Below, one piece after another: positions 49,801 to 61,800 of a stretch of 64,000 bases of DNA. The DNA comes from Leptodactylus fallax (taxonomy: Eukaryota > Chordata > Amphibia > Anura > Leptodactylidae). The translations under genes were made by a program, and so were the position numbers. The notes under the pieces are model-generated. The model was not told the DNA's origin. It saw only the letters and a program-made list of their open reading frames with translations, and did no database searches. Position 1 is the first letter of the stretch, and the number at the start of each line of letters is the position of its first letter. The stretch covers positions 1,178,001-1,242,000 of the forward strand of contig CAMRHE010000206.1 in the NCBI GenBank assembly GCA_947044405.1, in the 5' to 3' direction.

Positions 49801-52800
49801 TGTTGTCAGGGGAGAGTCAGGAGGAACCCATATACTCCTACACTCCTTATTGAACTGCAGTTCTTGAGCCATAAGGACATCCAACTGCTTTGATAGACAT
49901 TTTCAGTAAAGAATGTTCGATTCACTTTTATAGCTGTCTATAAATTTATAGTTTCCCCTTTTTGACATTGCCCCTCATATTGTTTGCTTATTTTCTTCTA
50001 ATTGTGAAAGTAGATTCTTTATATAAATTGAGTGTTGTTATATTTTTATCATATTTTCTCACCAATTGTTGAAGTTGTCATTGGAGAAGTTGTCGTTGGC
50101 GAAGTTGTTGTACTAGTGCTAATGTAAATTGTGGTCGTGGGTGTGGTGCTAGTAGTGGGTGTTGTTGTACTGGGTGTTGTGGTTTTGGGTGTTGTGGTAG
50201 TAGGTGTTGTGGTAGTAGGTGTTGTTGTACTGGGTGTTGTGGTCGTGGGTGTTGTGGTAGTAGGTGTTGTGGTCGTGGGTGTTGTGGTCGTGGGTGTTGT
50301 GGTCGTGGGTGTTGTGGTAGTGGGTGTTGTGGTAGTAGGTGTTGTGGTAGTGGGTGTTGTTGTTGTTGTGGGTTGAACGCACTCATAGTCACAACAGTCC
50401 ATTCTGATCTCATAATTGTAGCACTTTTTCCAAAGGCTGGTCTCGGTGTTCTGCTCGCTGTTCCTACAGATGAGCCCATATGACACATTGCAATGTACAA
50501 CCTGATCCAGTTCATCCAAGCTGACATCAGGAGCATTTACGGCTCTGCACTGAATCTGTTCTGGGACTATACAGAAGTCATGGTGCTTTCTTATCTCATC
50601 GTATGTTTCGAAATCACCACTATCCGGATCATCTCCTGGCTTACTGACATCATACCACTGGGTCCATCGGCACACTTTTTCATAAACACAAGCTATAGGA
50701 AAGACCACATGAGATAGTTTTATAATGTATTCAGATATACAATATGCTATGTAAAATCATACATGCTATTTTTGGCAACTATTTAGTGAGGTAGTCCATA
50801 TTAGATCATAAGAAAAGGATGAAAACTAGTTACAGAGTGCTATGAAAAAATACTTTACACATCCTAATTCATCCAATGGCACCCGAAAGACATTATATAG
50901 TCCATTTTGCAGTGAAAAAAAAAAAATTCCACCCTGACCTCTACTGGGCCATTCATATGTGTTCTAACCTCAAGGACCCTTATGTTCAGTAGAATGAAGG
51001 GGCAGGAATGTTTGGGCTGCGTGGCAATACTAGGCACCGATGCATGTACAAATGTGCCAGTATGCCTGGCCGGACTGTTATACTAAACATACACGAGGAG
51101 AACCTAAGGATGCAGCAGGAGTATCACAGCAAGAACGTGAGCACAAGATGAGCAGAACCATACAGGATCCTGGAGAGGTAACTAACACGGACTATGAAGC
51201 GACCACAGTGCCTATAGTTCTGTTACAGTATGGGAGATTCTAGAAAATTGTGTTTACTATTCAGTTTATTTTATGATATTAAAAATCTAATTAAAAAATG
51301 TATTCCTTTATATGGACTAGTGAAATCCAGACTTCAGTAAAGAAGAACCTTGACGGACTGTCATTTCTGTATAATAGCAGTAGTAAGTACTTACTTGTGG
51401 TAGACAAGGGGCTTGTTGATGTCAAAGGAGTTGTGGTGGTGACTGAAAATAGAAATACCCTTGTTATCTTCTATTTACATTTTTTTGGTTGAAATCAAAA
51501 ATATTAAATTAGTAAAAAAGTTTACTTATACCTATGATGCTATAATTGGGATGAGGTATAAGGTAAAAGACCTATAGTATAGATCTATAGTAAAGTGATA
51601 AAATAACAATTTGCCAACTTCTTACTTAAAATATCCAGGACATCGACATATGTGTCCAGTCCCCCTTACCTTAGCTTGGATTTGGATGAAAGGGTTTCCC
51701 ATTAGTATAACCATATTGAAATTTGTAGATAATTAAAAGTTAAACATTTTTTGCAAATAAAAGTAATTAAAAATTTGAAAGATTTTCTCATAACCATCTT
51801 ACGCTAGATTCCGGCCTGTATGAGGACCCAAAATACAAGACCCTGTCCACTTAAAACTACAAACATAGACTATAATAGGGTCGGCTGGGTTTCCACCATT
51901 TTTACACTGAAACCAGCGGAAAGAAAAGTCCTCCTCCTTGATTTTAAGTGTAATGTGGGATGGAGTCTCCTCGAACGCTAGTGTGAACCTAGCGTTATTG
52001 GTCAGAGTCCTTTGTCTTGATCATTTGCCGATACATACAAGCAGGGATGCGGGTTATCTTCTCATGCATGTAGTATCCCTGCCTGATATCCTGTCTGCTT
52101 CCAGCTCTGTGCACTGTATAGTACAGACATCAGCTACCTGTCAGGTGTCAGATATTTATGGCCTATCCTATGGATAGACCATTCTAAAAAAATCCGGAAA
52201 ACCCCAATAGCAACTATTGTATAAGTATTCATATAGCAGGTATGTACATCTAATGAATTATTATTATTATTATTACCTGTTGTGGTGGACACAATAGGAG
52301 TAGTAGTAACAGTAGTGACTGATGTAGTGGTAGGTACTGAAGAAGGACACATTTTGAGATATTCCTTTTCTCTTCCATTTTCACACTTAATCTCAGTGCA
52401 AACTCCATTTTGTTCTATTATGGTTATGGTTTCACCTTCTTCATATCTTGTTCCATTGATGATACAGAAACATTCTGTAACCCAAGTACATAAAGGGAAT
52501 GACTAACTCTGTACTAGGAAATGCTTCAATACTAAACTATCGCATAGAATATACTACTCTGTGTTTTAATAGTTGTTGAATTCATACAAGATAACATATT
52601 GATCATACTTTCATTTTTAATATAATTATACCGCTATACTGTGTTAGCATTTCTGTTTAGGTGGGGGCACTCCTGTGTGTGGAGATAATCTACTGCCACT
52701 TCTGTTTATAGGAGACACATACATTAGCTCGATTAATAAGGACAATCTAGTTGTAACGGTGACAGGAGTACACAGGTTTTTGTTATATTGGCATATTATT

Positions 52801-55800
52801 TCTGTACTGTAAATGTACAATATAGCAGCACTATTTATGTGTATTGTAGAGTGGCATTCCATGCCATGATGATGTATTTGTGCATGTTCTGTAAATGTAT
52901 AACTGTATCTTTAAAGGGCACATGTCACATTGTAAATACAGTCCAGTCAGAAAATGAGATGTGCAGATTGATGCATAGTTTTGTGGGATAGGATACAGTA
53001 GGACTAGTAATTTAGTCATTGAAAGCTCTCATCTTTCTGTGCTTAGGAGCCCATTAGGCGGACATTCATAACATGAATGCTGGAGTAGCTCCACCCACTG
53101 GACCCCTAAGCCCAGAATGAGCAGAGGGTTGAATGAATAGATTAATATTTCTGCTGAATCTTCTCCCACAAAACTGTATATAAATCTGCTCAGGTTCCCC
53201 TACTCTATAACATGTTGTCCACAGACAAATCTGCACTTTCAATATGACAGATTCCCTTAAAAAAAATTTTTACAAACATCTCTGGTCACATTAAATCTAT
53301 TATATGTAGATGTAATGATGTTCTACATTGGGTTATGCTTCAAAGTTCAACAAAACCCTCATAAAATCTAAATATACCAAGCTAAAGAGGTGCAAAAATG
53401 TTACAACTAGTATTATAATCCATCTGTAATGATAACAACCTACCTGACTGATTGTAGAAACAGTCAACCTTTGCTTCTGGGGTACAGATACTGAAACAGA
53501 ACACAAATGTATTGTTACACTGTTGTCACTTGCTGACTTGACAAGTTAAAAGCACAGATACTTGGTGGTATTGTTTTAGTGTTTATTGGACTATTATTAT
53601 AGTATCACCTATTATAAGTGCATTTATTAAACATTTACTTAACCACTTCCAGACCACCCATTGATTATATACTTCTGAGTGGTGTACTCTTAATCCTGAA
53701 AGAATATAACTGTATTTCCTTGCAGTTGTACGAATTTGAGCAGCTGCAGAAGCGGGGATCTGGCTGCTACAACAGCCGAACCTCCCATCGAGAAGCCAGG
53801 GATAGTTAATTACCATCCTTGTCTTCCCAACTGCTGTCTACACAACACTTAATGAACACTGTATACACGACTATGGGAGCCGCCATTATGTAGCTCTCCT
53901 TCCGGTCACGTGACCGTCAGGGTTCAGGGACTGTATGAGCTTCTGAGATTTAAAGGGGTATTCCCACGAACATAACCACTTTTAAATTTGTAGATAATTA
54001 AAAGTTAAACATTTTTGCAATTATAAGTAATTAAACATTTTGCAGAGTTTTAAAGATTTTCTCTAAATATCTTATGGTCACAAGTTGTTGTCTTGATTGG
54101 TTGCCAGTGGATACGACCATGAATGCAGGACCTTTCTAAGGTCATAAAATCAACTATGATTTGCTTATAGTGTCCGGGATATCTTCTGAAACATGTAGTG
54201 TCCCTTGCCTGATAACCCAGCTACAATAAGGAAATCATGGCTGGATTCCTGGCAAGCCCCAAACCATAGAAAGTTTCTGCATTTGTGGTCGTATCCATTG
54301 GCAACCGATCAAAACAACTGTTGCCACTAAGATGGTTAGAGAAAATCTTTAAAGCTCTGCAGAATTTTTAACTACTTATATTTGCAAAAATGTTTAACTT
54401 TTAATCATCTACAAATATAAATATGATTATGTTCATGGGAATACCCCTTTAAAGGACGTTCTGGAGGGGGGGTGATCATTAAAAATTGCGCCTGTGCACT
54501 TTAGATGCTGCAGTCACGTTTTACCACAGCATCTAAACCGTTAACAGCCGCAATCAGTGCTGGCACCAGTCGCGACTGTTAGCGGCAGGTTCAGGCTGTA
54601 TTATGCAGCCGACATCCCCCGTGTATGGAGAGGGCTCAGCTCCTGAGCCCTCTCCATACAGCCCTTCACGCCTAATGATGTACATGTACGTTATTTTGAG
54701 TGAAGGGGTTAAAATAAAGAAAAGTCTTGCAAAAATAAAAACAGCATAAAAAAAAGCCCTATTCAACACTGAATAAAGATGCAAAAATTACTTGAATTAT
54801 CCAAACAATTGACTAATACTCGACACCACCTGTACAAAAAATCCGAAAATGTGCCAGTCCTGAACTAGAGAAAGTGGCCTGAAGTGGTTTTAAGTAACAT
54901 GTAGCTTCCACTACTTACACACTCAGGGCTCTTTACTATATAGTATCACTGCCCTTAAAGGGATTTTCCAGGACTCAGATATTACACAGCACTCCAGTTA
55001 AGCAGCTGTTTGAAGCAGTGCCGATACTTGGGTCATATTCATTGGCTTCATCCATTACATGGGCTGTTTGCAGTTCAGTCTTATTCAAGTGAATGAGGCT
55101 GAGCTGCAATACCAGACACAGCCACTATACACTGTACAGCACCTTGCTTGATAAACAATGAAGAGGCCACAGCCCTAGTCCAAATGTTGCAACTTCTTCA
55201 AACAGCTGATCGGTGGGGTTGCTGGGTGTCATTAATATCAGAGACCCAGAAAGCCCCAGTAATTAACCATAGTAAAGATATACGGACCCACACATATCAA
55301 TAGTTTGTCTGTATGGTTTAAAAAAAAGTCCTGTCTACTTCCAGACAGTAATAGGGGCATAACTAAAGGACTACAGGCCTTAGTATAAAAGGCCCAGCTT
55401 GGGCTCCCTTGTTCAACTTACCACATGACTCTGTCACTCCCATCTATACATTTAGCAGTATTTACATTTTCCTTTCTTCCCTATTTGGGCTCAGGCTACC
55501 ATGAAGACTTAGTCTCAACATGTGCACACAAGTTTCCTATCATTTCCATCCTCTGCCAGTGACCCACACACAGAAATCGTGCCCACTTTTTGTGCTACAG
55601 AATCCCTTCTTGAATATATGCTTCTGACCAACTGCTCCTTTTGACATTAAAAGGTTAATTTTCTCTTTTCTGGCAGAGGAAGGCTGTGTATCATAATTTT
55701 TCTTCTCCTATCCACTCCAGTGCACCAGAGAACAGGGGTAATAAATTTACAAAGTACTATGCACAAACTGCTAAGCATGAAAGGAAATTAGAAAGGAGAT

Positions 55801-58800
55801 CTAAGATGTTTAATTGGCCTTTGTATGGGGAGGGTGACCTGTGGGGCCCCTTATGGGTGCTGTGGCAGCTGCAACCACTGTGCTCTCTAGTGGGACTCCA
55901 ATAGTATTAGGCCCCCTAAGGCTCCTGGGCCCCAGGTGCGAGTGCACCCTCTGCATTCCTTTAAGTAATGCCCCTGGACAGTACTGATTCTTACCAAGTG
56001 GTACAATTCACAGTAGTGGGCACCTTCTCACCAATCTCATAGTGAGTATTGTTAACGTAACAGCCACAATCCTCCTTGGTTACACATAGCTTTTTTGACT
56101 CGTCATATATAGGCCTGTCTTCTGGGCAAGTAGGGTAACAGCCTAAAAAAAAGCAGATTATAAAGTGAGTTAAGATACAAGTAACTCGATTATCACTAAT
56201 AACATCAGTAGTATACAGAAATGCAATATTCCAATATAGATTATGTATCATTTCCACTAGTTTTTTTAAGATTCTGCTTGTAAGCATTGATTGTAAAGCT
56301 GCTTTGTTGTCTTTCAGGCGATGAACATTTTCTGTAGACATGTGATGGACATAGGTGCATGGCTCGTGACAGTTGTGCTGTAGTTATCAGCACTCTTTCC
56401 TGTAAGGAGCCAAGCAACTCTGTATCATTCAACAAATACAAGCAAAGATCCTGAAAGCCATGAAGAGTTTATACACAAAGCTTAAGAAATTTGCATATTT
56501 TTCACTATATAATGCTGGAATCAGGATGTCCTTTTAATAGTTAAAACTTTTTATTATACATTGTATAGAGAAGACCAATTGCCTACAATATCTATTACTG
56601 CTAGAACAGTTCTAAGAATGACATTTTGGCCTGTACAATAGTGTAGTACTTACCTTCCAGATAGGTAATGGTGACATTGGTGTAGACGTTGTTAATGGAG
56701 CGGCAGGTCTGTATGCTGTGATTGCCACATGGGTGATAATGCCACTCACATTCATCCTTCGGATTGTAGTAGTCACAAAATATAGCTAAAATGGAGTTAA
56801 AGAAAGTTTCCTGTGAATTCTTTGCTCACATGTCTTTCCAAATCTCAAATGCTGTTTTATGTGGACAACAGATCTGTACAGTATGACGTTGTCCTATTAA
56901 TACATGCAGGTGAACTACATACCAACTTCGTAGTTGGTAAAATAGGGACAGTTAAGTTCCCACTCCTAGACCAGCCTCGGAATGTCTCCAAGCCAATTGA
57001 TGTGCCCCTAAATCAAGTGGGTTTAATCCAAACCCCTTCCCAGTCCAGGACATGCCCAACAATGTTTTCAAAAATTAGGAACTATCCCAGCAACATAGAA
57101 ACTAATCTCATGTAATGCAAATGGTGGCAATATGTGACAATAGACTCATGGAAGGAAAACTTGCCCTTAAAGGGGTTGTCCAGGCAAAAAAATATTTTTT
57201 AAATTGGCCAGGGGTGGAGAAAAAAATTTAAAAATTTCATACTCACCTGTTCTCGGTGCTCCAGTGCCTCCCAGCGTGGTCTGGACCTCCCGATCCATTG
57301 TTGTCTTCCGGCCGAAGCCCTCGCCGCACGTGACTGCTAAGGGCACGTGACGTCACTACCTGTAGTGTCCCGGGGTCTCTTCCACAGGCTGCTGAGTAGC
57401 CTCTGTGGTCACAAGACTGCTGGGGCCAATCAGCGGCTTCTGCAGAAGGGATCTGGGACATCACAGCCAGCGAGCATGTTTCAATTTGAGAAGACATCAG
57501 AACAGCAGGACCGGACTGCGCTTGGAGGACACTGGAGAACCGGGGACAGGTGAGTCTTTTTTTTTTTTTTTTTTTTACCTTTCCGGCCTATTTTTTTTTT
57601 ATCCAGACAGTCTCTTTAATACCTCCTTGTAAGAGATGGAACCTTCCATAAGTTTTTGATATAAAATTAGAGGCACAATACATTGTTGGGCTTTAGAGTT
57701 TTATGGGTTTATTACAACTCCATACAACATCAGTTCATGAGGCTTTTATCGCTATGGAATGATGAATTGCCATCCATCCTGCACACTGCAGCTAATAAAG
57801 AACTTTCTGCCAAATCTATGTGTAAGCAATGTCCTTGTAATCGTAGTTACTCATTTACTCACGGCATATGTCTGGTGTCCTCCAGTAGACACAGGCTCCT
57901 GCTTTAGTACATTCCTGAGCATAGGCAGCGACTGCAGTACAGAAGCATTCACAGTCTCCGCCATTATCACATGAGCAGGCGTCATTCACACAGGCCTCAT
58001 AAAATGGTTTTGGATCAACCTAAAATAAGTCGAATTAATCAGTTAGAATTTTTCTAAATAATTTTTTAAGATATTTATTTAAAAATAACAATATTTTTAC
58101 TTAAAGGGGTTTTCACATCTGAGACATTTAAGACATAACTGTAATGGTTCACTTCTGCCAGGATAGACAAACCATGTCCTGGGAAAGTGGGTCTGTCCTG
58201 ATGGGGGTGCCTCACCAGTGCGACCTACCCCACAGTTTGATCAGCATTGCTCTGGAGTCATTACATTATTACAGAAGAAAATAATACAGATATTTATGGC
58301 CCATAAATAAAAAAAAAAAAAAATCACGGACAGCCCCTTTAAAAAAATTTGGTGAATGGTAAGGATGGACCTGTATGCATAAGCAAAAATTTTCATACAT
58401 TCTGGTCTCATCTGTTTACCTTGCTATGACAGATTTTGAAAACTTCACTTTTGATAAGTCCGCACTGTTTTTCTGCCCAGGAATGGCGATGTGGGTTTTG
58501 ACTACAGGGATCGATGATATCTGATGCATCAGGACAGGTGGCATCAACCTTCCAGCTGTTCCCAAACTCCAGCACATCAGTGACTTGTAACATATGACTG
58601 GTTGTAAAGTCATTTTGTGAATTGTCATCAAAGTTTCCACATAAACCGCACAGTTTTCCCTAGAACATAAGAAAAAAAGAGGTGGCGAGTTAATAATAAC
58701 AGAACAAAACAGAATCTGTGACCTCTAGCCTTGAGGGAACCAGTCATGTTGTAAATGCATTCCGGTGTACCAGCAGTATGTTATAGAGCAGGAGGAGCTG

Positions 58801-61800
58801 AGCAGATTGATGTGTACTGTAGTTCAGTATAACTTGCCATTTATTAATTCTGAGCCTAGGAGTCTTTGATTGGCAGTTTTACCTGTATGAACATGCTTAC
58901 AGAAATAGCTGTCAGTTATTGAGTAGGACCGCCCACTTGACTCCTAATCCCAGATCAGAGGTAGATCTGAATGAATAAAGTACTAGTTCTACTGAATCAT
59001 TTGCCACAATATTATATACCCTATAAAATCCTTATATGTATAACATTGTGCTATATGGGTTTTTTTTATACCTTAAACTACTATTTAATTGTAATGTGAT
59101 GTATCCTTATTTTTTTCATTCTAAAATCCTTGAATGATACAGAACTGAACGTTGAATATTATCTACCTACCTTGTACGCTGGTGACACTTTGATGAAAAT
59201 TGTGGTTTTTCTATCCCAAATCAGAAGAATTCCATTGCTTGCTTCAATGACCAGGTAAATCCCAACTTCACGGGTTAGGTAGGTCACATGCTTCTTACCT
59301 TCACCTACTGTTTCCTCTATGTGCTTGTCTGCTAACTTCAGTACAGTGCTCTGAAAGATGCCAGAAGGGGTAAATTTTACTTCCCATTCGTACATGGGAC
59401 ATCGACATTTTCCATCTGAATTGGGTCATTTGTTTTCTTTAATAAATAGAGTCGATTTATTAACCAACTGAACGATAAATCAATTTATTGTATTTTATTA
59501 AAGTATATAACATCTCAAATGGACAATTTTCTAGTTTACCTTAAGGGGTAAATGTTGTATTTCAGCGCCCTCTATTGAAGTGAATACGACTGAGCTGCAA
59601 TATGCCATACAACCTGCGGACAGGTGTGGTGGCATTTTTAGAAGAAAACATCCATGTGATTTTTAATAAAGATAAGTGAACCAGTTTGGAACGAATAGTG
59701 GTTGGTCCAAACGTTCCAAAAATTTTGGGTTCGATTGTATCCAAACTTTTTTGGCTTGAATTACACAAACAAGTTAAAAAAGTGGCCGCCATGTGAAAGC
59801 ATGGAGAAATAAGACAAGAAGAATCACATGACCTCAACGATCAGGCCGTCTTCCCCATAAATTCTCAGACAGTCGAGAGAGATAGCAATAATTGTATTAA
59901 GTTTATATAAAAATCTGTCCACGTGATGACAAAATAAAAATACTTACCCCTAGGAAAACTTTTATAGACTTTGAACAAGTAACCCCAGTGGTTCCACATG
60001 GGATGTTTTCTGTGATAATGCTGAAGTTGCCTGCAGAATGGTTTGGACCACAATAATCCTGCAAGTAAATAAGTTACATGATTGATTTTCATACTGAGAA
60101 CACAGGGGTTAATCTCATGTTATTCTGCTCCACCTTCCCGAATAGAGACCTCCCGAGCCTAGCCAAGATGGCACAGTTTAATAATCTTTTAGTCTTAGTG
60201 CACACAGAACAGAGGGTGAAGGCTCCTGCTCCAGCCAGTTGTCTTACAGTCAGACACAGGACAGTGAGGAGGTGGAGGAAGATGACGGGGAAAATGTCTG
60301 AGCTCATATCGGACTTATAGGAAATATTTCTTTACATATTTCTCATATTGAATTATAATATGAGCTAAATCAAAGGAAAAGACGAGATCAACGGAGGAAG
60401 TGCTACATATTTTTTTGTGCATTTTCTATGTACTTTTCCTTTAAACAATTATATAAACTTGCTAAAGTCCCCACATTTAATACCAAGGTGAACATAAATA
60501 CCACTCGGGCTAATTCTATGTCCCATATCTACAGAAGAGACATGCATGGGTTATCACCAAACAATAGCAAAGGAAACGGGTCCAACTTGGGTTGGCTCCA
60601 TGTTTTCAGGGGTCCCGTAACACATGTATGTCTATAAGGGGTGTTTCTCACCAAAAACTTGATCATGTGAAAGTAAAAGACATACTGTTTTATGTATTAC
60701 TGATTCACCCATTGATTTCCCTTTTTAGCACAAAAGTTACAGATTATTGTGATCATGCTTTACCAACACGGTTTATATTTTACATTTTTACATAGTTATA
60801 GTCATAGTGTGGACTTCTGTTGTACTGTATGTACATATTTAAGGTTTTCATTTCTTGGAAAATAGTTACTTTAATGATTGAGAGCTTAAAAAATAAAAGA
60901 AATCTCTGACCTACTTTTAAAGCCCTGCTAAATACAACCCCACCTTCAGCTAGCACGGCTCTCCATTCTAGGACTATGTGTTGGAATTCTGATGTATCAC
61001 AAATGCCTTGTGTTATGTTGTGGCATAAGTAAAGACCAGTGAGTGAAAAATATTTCATGTGTCGTATTAACACAGTCCATGTTATTACATGAACTAATAC
61101 AAGGGAGAAGAAAAGGCACCCGGCTGGTGTTTACTGGTGTAGATAGTTGCTATTTATAGTTACATTACAATTGCATTACTTACCTGGGCTGCCACAAATT
61201 CACAATTTCCGTCAAAGTCATAAAATTTTTCATCAAAGGTGATATAATGACCATTTCCATAAATTGTACATGTTCCATAGCAGACCGCATTACTACACGT
61301 CCATCTTCCTCTCTGACACAAGCTATAAAAGTGAAGATAGCCAATTGGTTTGATCTATATAGAAGTGCTTTAATAATTATCAGACTTGTATTACTGTATG
61401 AAGAATCCTATAAGACACACACTAGGTTCAGAAATTGATCTTATCCTCCCGATTGTTGGAGGTGTGGGGATGAGAATGAGTCAGTTCTTCATATATTTTG
61501 GGAATGTAAGACACTAAAACCCTTCTGGACAGAAATAAGTAGAATAACAAAACATTTGGTTGAGGGTTTAGACCAAGTGGGACCGGGAGTTCTTCCTTCT
61601 GTACTGCAGCGACACCTCCCCTTCCCCCATCAGGGGGTATAAACATTAACTTTTGAAGCATTTGGTGAATGGAGCTAGAGCATGTACACCTAGGATGATG
61701 GTGTCAAATATTTGTAATGGGCTTTTCTCACCAAGGGACTCAAAGCACAGGGAGAGTTGTGCAATAAGGGGCTCATTTTCGGAATGTGGGAGAAAACGCA

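Noticed and set aside
59351..59395. Upstream extension of the frame of exon 6 ([12 protein letters not shown])
   Set aside because: Homology and phase place the acceptor at 59350; the extension is intron.
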